Shown: positions 1 through 9,267 of the stretch, one piece after another
Layout of the letters: each line of letters starts with the position of its first letter
Position numbering within the stretch: the stretch's first letter is position 1
Translations under genes and position numbers: made by a program
Assembly (NCBI GenBank): GCA_003833135.1
Contig: QZLH01001594.1
Span: 1-27,012, forward strand
Source: Oehlia diaphana
Lineage: Eukaryota; Glomeromycota; Glomeromycetes; Glomerales; Glomeraceae
Reading direction: 5' to 3'
Length of the DNA stretch: 27,012 nucleotides
Notes under the pieces: generated by a model
Told to the model about the DNA's origin: nothing
The model's database searches: none
Seen by the model: the letters and a program-made list of their open reading frames with translations, nothing else

Positions 1-38
1 AATTTATAAATAAAAAAAAAAATAATAATAATTCTCAC

Positions 39-292
39 TTCAAAATCATATGAAAAACAGTTGGAGTAATATTTGGTTTGTTAAACATAATCATATTATC
101 CTTTTTTGTAATCCAATTAGTAGAAAGAGCAACTTTAAAATATGGAGAACGAGCACGTAAAATAACTGAATGTGCACGAAATTCCTTTGTATTTTGGTTT
201 TCACCAACTTGAATGATGACATTGTAATCATCTGCATCATCCAATATCAAAGAAAGGTCTTCTGAAAGACGAAAATGAAAATTTGAAGCCAT
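39..292 (-). CDS. BTB/POZ protein, first exon (gene runs off left edge)
   Basis: This exon encodes the first 84 residues of a BTB/POZ protein. The order of motifs is characteristic: an SEDLSLILDDADDYNVIIQV start, FRAHSVILRARSPYFKVAL in the middle, and KPNITPTVFHMIL before the break. BTB domains mediate dimerisation and often act as Cullin-3 adaptors. The ATG at 290-292 is preceded on its strand by a poly-A tract. The exon ends at 39 on GAA followed by a GTGAGA donor, giving a phase-2 junction. Reading through would hit TGA at once, so the gene must be spliced. The paralogous fragment at 2692-3070 shows what follows: an exon starting YMYTGEFDL. The rest lies beyond the window, so the C-terminal partner domain (TLDc, kelch or other) is unknown. 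Confidence 0.85.
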
Positions 293-995
293 TTTTTTTT
301 AAAAAAAAAAAAGAAAAAAAAGTGTTATTGATGTCATGTTATGGAGTGATTTACGGCTTAAATATTTGTAACGTTGCACTTCATTTGTTTTAACGAGATC
401 TGCAATGTTTTTAATTGAATCCGACAATGATCAACCCAAAAACTGTAAGAGGAACTTAATCGATTTATTGTAGTTAATCAATTTCTAAATTGAATATCAT
501 TCAAACTCTAAAAATATTAGTGCATAATTAGGATATCAAACTAAAATTGGTAAATTAAATTCTTAATTAGATAAATATTAAAGTAATATTAGCGAAGATA
601 AAACAAATTAAAATACCATAAAAATCGTAAAATACAGTATATAGGAAATACGAAATAGAGTTTTTTTTTAAAAAAGAAAAAATATTTGGTAATAGCATTA
701 GATCATTCGTAGACAATTTGAATTATTCGTATTTAGGGACGTAGATAGTACAACGACTTTAGCGCAAATTATAACAAATTTTAGTAAATTGATAAGATAT
801 GTAATTTATTATATATTCAATTTATATATTTCTTTTCAAAATTAAAAAAAAATCAGTACAATATTTACAATAAGTTTAAAAAAGTTCAACCATTTATCAT
901 AAAAAAAATAAAAATTTTTATTTAAGGTACTCATGTAATATTATTTGATTATTCATACAACAATGCTAAATTATACACACGATTTTGGTATGAAC
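293..995. other. AT-rich intergenic region, no gene seen
   Basis: This is the upstream flank of the BTB gene, with A/T homopolymers (300-320, 660-680, 845-855, 900-920). I see no coding region, RNA gene or clear repeat. The BTB promoter should lie in its left part, but no TATA box stands out. Confidence 0.6.
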
Positions 996-1159
996 AATAA
1001 TGGTGTAGTTAGCCGAAAAACGGAGTCGAATTCCTGATTTCCGATCATCCGGGCCCGGTTTAAATTGCAGAAAATTCCCTGAAATTCCACGACGATTTAC
1101 GCCTGTGCCGGGTCCAGATTGTTTGCGGCTAATTATTTTCGACTAACTACACCATTATT
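996..1159. mobile_element. MITE, full length, 24-bp terminal inverted repeats
   Basis: The element starts AATAATGGTGTAGTTAGCCG and ends with the inverse complement of the same sequence, with one mismatch (GCCG against GTCG). Its interior is GC-rich compared with the flanks (GGGCCCGG, GCCGGGTCC). At about 164 bp with no coding capacity it is a non-autonomous DNA transposon. If the outer AAT is target sequence, TA flanks both ends, as in Tc1/mariner or pogo elements, but the superfamily is not certain. A truncated copy in the opposite orientation lies at 13427-13558 inside the kinase gene. Confidence 0.85.
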
Positions 1160-1268
1160 TTTGAACACGATTTTTTTTTTATTTTTACTTTTACTTACTT
1201 TTTTTTTTTAAAAAAAAAAGAATCATATATTACCACAATATTAATTAAAAGTGTTCTGATCGTTCTGA

Positions 1269-1497
1269 TTGTGGCGCAATGGAAAATAAAACGTGGCAAA
1301 ATACTCTCGTAACGTCTCTTTTACTTCGCCCTCATTAATAAAACACAAATGATTGCGGCTCAAAAATCAAAATCTCGTATTCACACATTTACATTATTAA
1401 TTTAAAGTGGCTCTGCTATTCAATCGTGGATTTTAATGTGGCGCAATGCAGGAAAACGTGGAAAAACTACCCTTGTACGTCTTCGTTTTTTACTTCA
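1269..1497. repeat. Duplicated element upstream of the peptide gene
   Basis: Two direct copies of a roughly 60-bp block lie about 167 bp apart (about 1269-1330 and 1436-1497). Both contain GTGGCGCAATG (1271-1281 and 1438-1448), ACGTGG 18-20 bp further on (1291-1296 and 1456-1461), a TACGTCT/AACGTCT-like stretch and TTTACTTC. They end about 170 bp before the start codon of the peptide gene at 1670. They could be duplicated upstream activating sites or the remains of a transposon; the sequence alone does not decide. Confidence 0.6.
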
Positions 1498-1669
1498 CTG
1501 TAATATTATGAAACAATGACATGAAATAATTTGAAATACGTGTTACTGTAAAAATTTTTCTTTGTATAATCACTTTGAGAAAGAGGAGAAGAAAATCTCT
1601 TTAAAATAAAAAAAAAAAAATTTAACAAACAACGAATTAAAATTTTATATAACATACATAAAATCAACC

Positions 1670-1903
1670 ATGAAGTTAAAATACTCATTGTTATTGATTT
1701 TTGTCTTCATTATTATTTTAGCGGGTTAGTAATAAATGGTCATTTAATGTTAAAGATTTTCACTTTTTTATTAATTTATTACTGCAAATTGGAATTTTTT
1801 AATATAATATTGTAATGCAGATGCAGAAGCATCGAATGAGGATAAACGTGACGCAGAACCACAATATGGTTTATGGAAAAGGAGAGCCATTAAAGCTCCC
1901 TGA
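1670..1903 (+). CDS. Secreted Kex2-type peptide precursor (pheromone-like), two exons
   Basis: Exon 1 (1670-1724) and exon 2 (1821-1903) are joined by a 96-nt intron (GTTAGT donor, GCAG acceptor) and encode 45 residues. Residues 1 to about 20 form a signal peptide: MKLK, a hydrophobic core LLLIFVFIIILA, and an A-D-A cleavage site. Next come a short pro-region (EASNED), a Kex2 dibasic site K27-R28, DAEP (two dipeptides suited to a Ste13-type aminopeptidase), a core QYGLW, a second dibasic site KRR (38-40) and a short tail AIKAP. This is the layout of fungal alpha-factor-like precursors and Kex2-processed signalling peptides. The predicted product is QYGLW or DAEPQYGLW; the exposed Gln could cyclise. 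The start context is AACC before ATG, with a TATATAA at 1646-1652. The core is single-copy and unusually short. Reading of the organisation is good; function (mating, self-signalling or host signalling) is inference. Confidence 0.75.
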
Positions 1904-2691
1904 ATATGTCCGGAATATGTATGTCCTTTGTCTTTTGACCTAAAAAATGACCAAATCTGCTATCTGATTTTTTATGTCCGGAATTGTCTGGAAGAATTTT
2001 TTTAATACAGTATGTCCAATTTTTCAAAGTCTGAACTAACACATTATAGCAATAATAATATTATAATATAGCAATAATAGCAATAATAACAACAATATCC
2101 AACATATAAGCTTTAATAATGTTTCTTATATTTTCCTATTAGTTTCAATAGTAAATCGATTTTATTTTGTAATTAATTTTTTATAAAGAAAAAATAATAA
2201 ACAAAGGAAAATTAATACTATTTTTGCAATATAACTATCAATATAATAGTTTAATAGTAGCACTATTTTAATTAATATTATAGTTAATTGATTATAATTT
2301 CAAATATTATATAAGTATATTTTATCAATACCAATACAATGATTATAAAATCCGATTATAACAATAATTTATGACTTATTACTATACATTATAAAATAAA
2401 TTGCAAGATTTTTATAAAATAAATTTTATTTAGCAATTATACAAAAAATAAAATTCAATTTTTATTGTAAAATAATCTTGGTAATTTTTGAGATGCTTGT
2501 ATAGTATACTATCCATCAATCTATTTGATTTTCTTGATTACATTCTTCATAATTTCCGTACCGATTCATGGTTTGATAAATTATTCAAAAATAATTATAA
2601 TTAGCTTATTAATATCGTATACGGAATAAATCAAATATATCAAAAAGAAAATATTTAAATATAAAAGATTCTGATTTTTCATCAAGAAGTA
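1904..2691. other. AT-rich spacer with short TGTCCGGA repeats
   Basis: Just after the peptide stop codon, ATGTCCGGAAT occurs twice (about 1906 and 1973), with further ATGTCC at 1920 and 2016 and a TACAGTATGTCC that resembles an end of a Tc1-like element. The remainder is very AT-rich, with no gene recognised. The peptide gene 3' UTR should lie here. Confidence 0.5.
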
Positions 2692-3070
2692 CTAATCATC
2701 AGATGCAATTAGCAAACCAAGAATATTATCACCCGATTGTTCAGTTAAATCAAATTCACCAGTGTACATATACCTAATAAAAATAATTATATATTTAGAA
2801 TAAGTTGATATCAAATTTATAAAAAACTAAATTTTCCTCACTTCAAAATCACATAAAAAACAGTTGACGTAATATGGTTTGCTAAATATCATATTATCCT
2901 TTTTTGTAACCCAATTAGTAGGAAAGGCAACTTTAAAATACGGGGAGAGAGCACGTAAAATAACTGAATGTGCACGAAATTCTTTTATATTTTGGTTTTC
3001 ACCAACTTGAATAATAGCATTGTAATCATCTGCATCATCTAATATTAAGGAAAGGTCTTTTGAGAGGTTA
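2692..3070 (-). pseudogene. Second BTB copy, broken
   Basis: This closely matches the exon at 39-292 from its DLSLILDDADDYN motif onward (LSKDLSLILDDADDYNAIIQ, then EFRAHSVILRALSPYFKVAF). Similarity stops at about 3068, so the start codon and first residues are missing. Compared with the intact copy it has lost 3 bp after the DNM codons and then 2 bp in the KPNIT codons, which shifts the frame before the splice donor (GTGAGG at 2841). The 68-nt intron (2774-2841) and acceptor are intact. The next exon (2692-2773) reads YMYTGEFDLTEQSGDN and stops at TAG after IASDD, where family members continue. Its value is that it shows the likely second exon of the neighbouring intact gene. It is a tandem duplicate 2.4 kb from its relative, on the same strand. 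Confidence 0.85.
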
Positions 3071-3463
3071 TTTTATGGGTTCATTAATAATACAGAAATA
3101 ATCATGTGCGTCGATGGTCTCACGTAAAAAAGACCGTATATGAACATAATAATGAATAATAATAAATTAATACTGCTATATTACATATAAATTATTAATA
3201 CAATCATTTTTTTTAGCGTATAAGTGTTTTTGATTATTTCTAAATTAACCGACTTTTTCGCTCAGTTTGTTATTTGTCCTCGATCTTCATGCATATTTTC
3301 ATATTTTTAGAAATGCGCACGCAAAGTGAATTGAGAAATCAATTTAATAATAAAAAAATGCATAAAAGCTTTATAACTTTATGCTTTACGCTTTAATCTA
3401 ACAAAATCTTTCGGAATTTTTTTTAAAAAATTTTTTTTTTTCTAATAATTACAATAGATCGGG
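3071..3463. other. AT-rich intergenic region
   Basis: I see no gene. There is a small hairpin, GGTCT and AGACC around CACGTAAAA, near 3115-3135, and a run of T at 3419-3442. The 8-bp target site of the next element lies at its right end. Confidence 0.5.
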
Positions 3464-3658
3464 AGGACCCCGAGCAATATATAAATAGGTAACAAGAGAT
3501 CGGCACAAATTTACTAATAGCTCTACGCATCTCTTCAGGGCCGGCACTATGTAATGCTGGTCGGAATTATATAAAAAAGGAAATGATCTACGCTCTTTTT
3601 TGGGCTCATTCTACGCAAACTCTGTATTGTTACCTTTTCATGTATTGTTCGGGGTCCT
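3464..3658. mobile_element. hAT-like MITE with perfect 8-bp target duplication
   Basis: The 195-bp element begins AGGACCCCGAGCAATATATA and ends with the inverse complement of AGGACCCCGAACAATACATG. The imperfect terminal inverted repeat runs about 32 bp, to GGTAACAA. It is flanked on both sides by AGATCGGG (3456-3463 and 3659-3666), a perfect 8-bp duplication as hAT transposases make. It has no coding capacity. The intact duplication indicates a fairly recent insertion. A related copy lies in opposite orientation at 5911-6056. Confidence 0.9.
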
Positions 3659-3666
3659 AGATCGGG

Positions 3667-4250
3667 TATATAAATACATAAGACAGATATTGTATAAATA
3701 AAATTCTGATATTTTTTTAATAATAATACCCAATAAATCGTTATAGGTACTATAATATAACAAATATTTATTTATGACCCATAAAAAAACAGTAGCTTCC
3801 AGGTTACACAATTTGTGCACATGATCTGGACGTACTAATTATAAACTTTTTATTGATCGATCATTGTTATCTTAATTAAATGAAACTAGTCAACTTTCTT
3901 TTTAGGAAAGGTTAAAATCATATTTTACCCTTTTTTTCAAAGCTTTATAAGGAATCTGAAAATTAATTTTTTTAAAAAAATAATGTTTCATCAAATGCTA
4001 AATTATTTACTATATTAGCATAAATTATTGACGAATACTAAAATCAATTAATATTGTAGTTTTCAGAAGGCAACAATTTCACTAATTAGTGATAAGATCT
4101 TAAAATTTATTATAGTCGAAAATTTATTTATCACATTTTGTAAAAAACAATTATTATACGAAATTTTTACTACTTTAACTAATTTTATTTTAAAATAATA
4201 CAATTATATTTAATATACTATTCCTATCTGAAATTTTAAAAATTACTACT
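3667..4250. other. AT-rich spacer downstream of the F-box gene
   Basis: No gene is recognised. It should contain the F-box gene 3' end and polyadenylation signals, which I cannot place with confidence. Confidence 0.5.
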
Positions 4251-5852
4251 TCACAAAATAGTAAATTCATAAAAACTTATCCATGAGCCATAAAGTCTTA
4301 GCACTTTAATATCATACAACTTAAATTCCTCCACTTCATCTTTCATTAAAGCCAGTTCCTTCTCGTCACAGTTTTCATCATCTGATTCATCTGATGTACT
4401 TTCAAAGGAATACTTAAAAGCCAAATACTTCACTCTTTTCTTTTTCATAATATATTCTTTTATATATGGTAAAATATCTTGTCCTTTTAAATTATTGAAA
4501 TTATTGATCAACAATTTCTTAATAAAAGTATTTTGTGAATTTTTCAAGAATATTTCAAAATCACTCATTTTAATGTGAAGAACCAAATCTAAATATTCTA
4601 ATTTAAATGGAAGGATTTGTCCTAAATTTTGTAAAACAATTGAACTACATTCAATATAATTTTCACAACCTGATACACTGATTGTAAGATAATTAAGACT
4701 TTGTTTCATATTTTCAATCAGATCGAATAATAAATAAATAATCTGATCTTTAAATTCACTTAAATAAATTGATTTAATATTTTTACAATATTTTATAATT
4801 GATTCAAGTAATACTTTACTTTGAACTCCAAAGTTACCTCCAAAATTCTCTAAATATCCACCATATTTTCGTAGTAATAATTGAAATGATGAATCATCAA
4901 TATGTGATCTCGAATTTATAAATAAAGATTTTAATTTAAATGGTCTATTTAAATTAATAATTTGTTTAATAAAACTAGTATTTAAGTAATAACAATAAAT
5001 GAGATGAACAGATTCTAAAACTTTTAATTGATCAAATATTTTATCTAAATTAATTATATCTTTAAAATTAACGTGACATAATGTGATAGTATTTAAAGTG
5101 TTTGAACAATTATAATCTTTTGTTAATAATAATGATTGATATGAAAGAAAGTTTATATTAAAACTCAAAGAAATTTTTTTAAGATTTTGATGTAAGTTAA
5201 TTAATTGTAATATATTATTTTTAGCTATCATATATGTATTATCTCTAGTAGAATCATTATGAATAATAATATGAAAGGTTAAATTTTTAACATTGCGGAT
5301 AATAAAATTTGGATTTTGTAAAATTAATTCTAAAAAATTATTGAAGTGAGAATTCCAAGCATTAGAACTTAGCTCAATTTCAAAAGTATGTAAATTTGCT
5401 TCATTATCAATAATCAGTTTAAAAAATAAAATTTGAATTAATCTTTGAAATTTTTCAACCTGATATAAATATCTTTTTTCAGGTTTTAAAGTGTTAACAG
5501 CAATTTTAGACCACTTGTAAATAGAATAAAACATCTTATGTGTATTCAAATACTTTATAAGACTAGGATAATTGAAAAGTGTATTTGAAGGAAATAAATT
5601 ATCCTCAATTCTATATTCATTTAATTCTGTTTTTAAATCTCCATTTAAATTATTTAAGTAAATTTCAATAAAGTTATAATTTCCTGTAGGATTTGAAAAT
5701 GGATTTTCCCATAATAATGGAATTGCTAAACGACACCATAATCTGTTAACTAAAATACATGAATGTAAAGTTGAAAAATCATTCTTAAAATACTTTAAAA
5801 TATCATATGTTAATTCTGGTAATTCTCCCGAGAATATTTTTGAACAAGACAT
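4251..5852 (-). CDS. F-box protein with leucine-rich C-terminal region
   Basis: This is a single 533-codon exon. Residues about 8-50 form an F-box: LPELTYDILKYF, then LHSCILVNRLWCRLAIPLLW with the W-C-R and P-L-L-W pattern typical of the family. F-box proteins bind Skp1 and bring substrates to SCF ubiquitin ligases. The remainder is rich in Leu, Ile and Asn, with irregular repeats such as LKVLESVHLIYCYYL and LEYLDLVL, and resembles the degenerate leucine-rich C-termini of the large F-box families of these fungi; this would be the substrate-binding part. An acidic patch, ESTSDESDDENCDEKE, lies near residues 480-495. The ATG at 5850-5852 starts right before the F-box. No frameshift or internal stop is present. 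It is flanked by two inverted hAT-like MITE copies. The substrate is unknown. Confidence 0.9.
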   Translation of the reverse strand: MSCSKIFSGELPELTYDILKYFKNDFSTLHSCILVNRLWCRLAIPLLWENPFSNPTGNYNFIEIYLNNLNGDLKTELNEYRIEDNLFPSNTLFNYPSLIKYLNTHKMFYSIYKWSKIAVNTLKPEKRYLYQVEKFQRLIQILFFKLIIDNEANLHTFEIELSSNAWNSHFNNFLELILQNPNFIIRNVKNLTFHIIIHNDSTRDNTYMIAKNNILQLINLHQNLKKISLSFNINFLSYQSLLLTKDYNCSNTLNTITLCHVNFKDIINLDKIFDQLKVLESVHLIYCYYLNTSFIKQIINLNRPFKLKSLFINSRSHIDDSSFQLLLRKYGGYLENFGGNFGVQSKVLLESIIKYCKNIKSIYLSEFKDQIIYLLFDLIENMKQSLNYLTISVSGCENYIECSSIVLQNLGQILPFKLEYLDLVLHIKMSDFEIFLKNSQNTFIKKLLINNFNNLKGQDILPYIKEYIMKKKRVKYLAFKYSFESTSDESDDENCDEKELALMKDEVEEFKLYDIKVLRLYGSWISFYEFTIL

Positions 5853-5910
5853 AGTGAGAGTAAAAGAAAAGTATTTGTAAAATTATTGGTGTCAACCGGA
5901 TAAATTTAAA

Positions 5911-6056
5911 CGATGAGCAATACATAATAAGGTAACAAGAATGATGTGTAGATCCTTCTTTTTTTGGATAATTCCAGACGGCATTGCGTAATTCTAGCCC
6001 TTGAAGAGATAATACAGTAGCTGATCTCTTGTTACCTATTTATATATTGCTCGGTG
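5911..6056. mobile_element. hAT-like MITE, older copy in inverse orientation
   Basis: Its inverse complement begins CACCGAGCAATATATAAATA followed by GGTAACAAGAGATC, matching the left end of the element at 3464-3658 almost exactly. It then matches more loosely (TCTCTTCA-GGG, GGAATTAT) and ends in GGTAACAAG and TATTATGTATTGCTC. The outermost AGGACC is diverged and no target duplication is seen, so this copy is older or end-trimmed. It lies 59 bp upstream of the F-box start codon. Confidence 0.75.
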
Positions 6057-6639
6057 ATTCCCGATAATAGTCGTACAATTCATATCAATTAATAGTAACA
6101 ATTATAACGAAATTAATTGTTGTTTCGCGTGTGATCGATAGAATTTCTATAAGGGCATATATACTGTAGCCAATTGCAATTGTGTAAAAAATGTTCTGGT
6201 ATAAAATTTTTTTACAATCAATTTGTTATTTAATCATTATAGCATTATAGTATTTTATTGAGTTCATCAAATAATTCAGTATCTATGGAAATTCTTTGTA
6301 TTTTTTTTTTTAATAATAGATTGGTATAAAAATGATGATGTTACACATCTTCCATTTTAGACACTTGTTGTTAATATAATTCTAGTCAGAATTATGTTTT
6401 AATTTTGCATTTCTTAAAATGAATGATGACATGGGAGGGGGGGTTAAAAATCCTAAAATTTAAATTACGTCATTTCTGGTGATCCCTAACATTAGATCAT
6501 ATAGTACAATAGATAGGTACAATAATAACAATAGATCGGTATAATACAATAGCAATAAATAATTACATACATAAGGTTTTACAGGATCAAAATAAGTAGG
6601 TACACAAAAGTAAAAGGGTGAAAAAAAAAAAAATAGGGA
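6057..6639. other. AT-rich spacer with a CAATAGATCGGTATAAT motif
   Basis: No gene is seen. At 6506-6553 there are repeated CAATAGAT(C/A)GGTA motifs, the inverse complement of the minisatellite unit at 18072-18335, and GATTGGTATAAA at about 6321 is similar. It holds a run of G at 6436-6443 and poly-T at 6300-6310. Confidence 0.4.
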
Positions 6640-9073
6640 GGGAATTACGCTATTGAAACAATCTAAAGTTTGAGAACGAGAATAATTCATACTATAAGGT
6701 TTGTCCAAATTTTTGGAAATTGAAACAAATGGTATTCTCGAAATAATACTGTCTTCTAAATTCATAAATGCAACATCGTTAATATTGTTACAAAAGATAA
6801 TTGACCAGTAAAAATTTTCCCAACGCACTTGATGAATGCCTTCTGATCAATATTGTCTTTAAATCCACTATTTGATAGTGTTCTTGATCCCCTTGTAGAT
6901 TCCGAAATGCAAGGAACATATCCCGATTTCCACTAAAAACAGTCCGAAAAACTATGTTATCATGATCATATAAGTCAGTAATTTTCTTTGTTTTTCCAGT
7001 AAATGAAGGGAAGCATCGTTTATCTTTTAAATCTTGAATAATTCAATAATCATCAAGTAGTATGCCTTTTAGGAAATCAAGGTAATATAGTCACTTTTGC
7101 TAGGAAATTCAACGTCTTCAAAGGTATATGAGTAAACATCTTGCGTTTGAGCATCAAGTCCATTAAGAAGATTCGCTGAGTAAGGTTTTCTTTAGAATCC
7201 AATTAGGTTTTGGAATTCTTCTTTGTACAATAATGTTTAGCATTCTTTGGCAAAATGTACCCACATGAGGCTGGTTTTAACGAGGGTTCTAAATTTGGTT
7301 GTAATGGATCAAAAATTATTGACCAAATAGGTAATGAATGGATCAATAACTTAAGATTGGGTTCGGAGCATAATTGGCCCTCTATATAAAATAAAAAAGA
7401 TAAGTAAATCACTATTTTATATGTAGTATTTGAAATAAAAACTTAATAAAACTAATAATTACTAATTTCATCCCAATTATTTCGTAGTAGATTACAGATT
7501 TACCCCAGTTAACGCCACAAAAAATTTCCACCCCACGTGAATTTTGGCCGGCATCATATGTCTCGGCTGGCATTAAGAAATTAAGCATGCAAGTGACAAA
7601 TAAGGCGTGACAAAAGGATTTTATACACTGAAAAAAGTCCCTTGGAATAAAGAGTGTGACGCCGGTGACAAATTTTTAGGTCACGTGGGGTGGAAAAATT
7701 TTGTGGTGATTACTGGGTAAAGATGAAGTTCCAGAGCTTTATCACGTGAAATAAGATTGAAGAGATTATCCATACGATTAGTAAATAAGCCATCATTAAT
7801 CGATTGGAAGGTTTCTTCATTTTGTAATATCCTATTGAAGTACTTTGCATCCGTATTCAATTATATACTTTGGATAATTTTTGAGTGATTGGCAGAAACG
7901 GCCAAAACTTTGAGATATGGTGTTCGTTAAGTTCAATTTTATTGCTATCTCGTAATTTGATGATTTCTTTGAGAAGCTTACAATAGATTTTAGGCAAAAA
8001 ATCGAGCAGTATATGCCTATTCCATTCGAGTTTCAAATGATCTAAATCTGGTGAGTCGTCATCGCTCTCAATTAGTAACTTTCCACGATTAGAACCTTGG
8101 GCCCATACTCCGTTAAGATGAACTGGCTAGATGTGCAACATCAGATATTGAACATTTTGCCAATAAAATTAAATTGTGGCACTACAGAGCTTTTAAGTAA
8201 CTCAACGATGCCTTCTGATACGTTTAATCAATGTTATTTCACATATTTCTTCAGCCGTGAAGTTTCAGGATTTTGTATAGAACCAGTAATGATGATCCAA
8301 TATTCTTTTTATTTTTTATTTGCATTGATCCAATGGTCACTTTGTATCAATTTCGATCTTTATCTGAAAAATTTGAGTTGCACCGTTTGTTACGCATCTC
8401 TTTTTTTTTTCGTACGTTTTCATCCAATTCTGTTATGGTCGCCTTCCAAAAAGAATTCATATGAAGCGATTGAAGTGAAGTACAGTAAATAATAGTACAG
8501 CAGGACGAGCAGGTATATATGACAACTCCACCATTTTGATATTTCAAAGAAATAGAAATTGATTGGAAAAAGTTGATTTAATTTATTTAACCAATTCGAG
8601 GATCTGATCTGTAGTATAAATAGTATCAGATAATTTACTTGGTTCTTTTCTAAGTGGTATTTGAAAGAGTGTCCCTTCACAGAAATAGATGCTTTTGATT
8701 CCTTTAAAAGGAGCCAGTTGGTCCTTATGAGTGCCATTTTGGGGAATAGTATCAATAATACGTTTAGACAAGTATTTCTCTTGAGGATCCAATAACGTAA
8801 TCTTATCACTGCTGACAAAACTCGGAACATCGGTAAAATGGTAGCATGAGTTAAAGCCCAATCCATGTTTCCCAATTTTTGTATCATCATCTTGTTTTCC
8901 GCCAACACGGATCTGCATTAGTGACTCTAAATCGGATTCCTTAAATTTTGCATTATTGAACATTAAAATAGCATGTACTTGCCAATCCTTCAAATTTTTG
9001 TTAATTAAACATTCAGTGGGGTGTGAACGGCAATCGACGATTATATGAAATTTAGTCGCACCTGCGTCATCGG
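6640..9073 (-). pseudogene. Sacsin-type HATPase gene, N-terminal to middle part, decayed
   Basis: Read leftwards from 9073, the sequence begins after a TAG acceptor with DDAGATKFHIIVDCRSHP, then LKDWQ, FNNAKF, GKHGLGFNSCYHFTDVPSF, LLDP and NGTLFQIPLR-like motifs. These are the N, G1 and G2 boxes of the GHKL ATPase at the start of sacsin-type proteins. Downstream fragments in changing frames continue the family order: WIIITGSIQNPETSRLKKY near 8260-8320; VHLNGVWAQGSNRGKLLIE, DSPDLDHLKLEWNRHILLD and ISKFWPF near 7880-8130; LKPASCGYILP near 7250; LNGLDAQTQDVYSYTF near 7130; DLYDHDNIVFRTVF near 6950; and VRWENFYWSIIFCNNIND at 6828 down to about 6650. Many stops and frameshifts separate them, and a MITE sits at 7503-7717. 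The gene is dead as a whole, although the ATPase core is locally well preserved. Confidence 0.85.
7503..7717. mobile_element. MITE inserted in the sacsin-type pseudogene
   Basis: The terminal inverted repeats are about 37 bp: CCCCAGTTAACGCCACAAAA on the left against CCCAGTAATCACCACAAAAT on the inverse right, both leading into TTCCACCCCACGTGA. TA flanks both sides (7501-7502 and 7718-7719), which fits a Tc1/mariner or pogo-type element. The 215-bp body has no coding capacity. It splits the pseudogene just after its ELHLYP codons. Confidence 0.85.
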
Positions 9074-9212
9074 CTATTTTTTTTTATGAGAATAGACATT
9101 AATAGGATACTAATTAAATATTATCGTTATTATTGTTACTATATGATATGACTTAATATTTTAGAAGAAAAAATTTTAACTTACAAAACCAACGAACTTA
9201 TAATTTTATTAG

Positions 9213-9255
9213 GATTATCCTATCGAACATGTGTTTAAAGAATTCCTTCAAAATG
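9213..9255 (+). pseudogene. Displaced, inverted sacsin-type exon
   Basis: On the plus strand, an exon bounded by TTATTAG and GTAAGA reads YPIEHVFKEFLQN and ends on a single G (phase 1). This is the sequence that normally stands just before the DDAGAT motif in the sacsin ATPase (FKEFLQNADDAGA). The DDAGAT exon starts at 9073 on the minus strand with CC, so G plus CC would give the missing Ala codon. The two halves thus match in sequence and splice phase but lie on opposite strands, back to back. The donor lies in a 12-bp palindrome (9256-9267). A local inversion is the simplest explanation. Confidence 0.65.
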
Positions 9256-9267
9256 GTAAGATCTTAC

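Noticed and set aside
1506..1688. Minus-strand open frame of 60 codons
   Set aside because: It overlaps the peptide gene's 5' exon, and its composition comes from homopolymers and AT richness.
8097..8492. Plus-strand open frame of 131 codons
   Set aside because: It is antisense to recognisable sacsin-type fragments on the minus strand and has no motif of its own.
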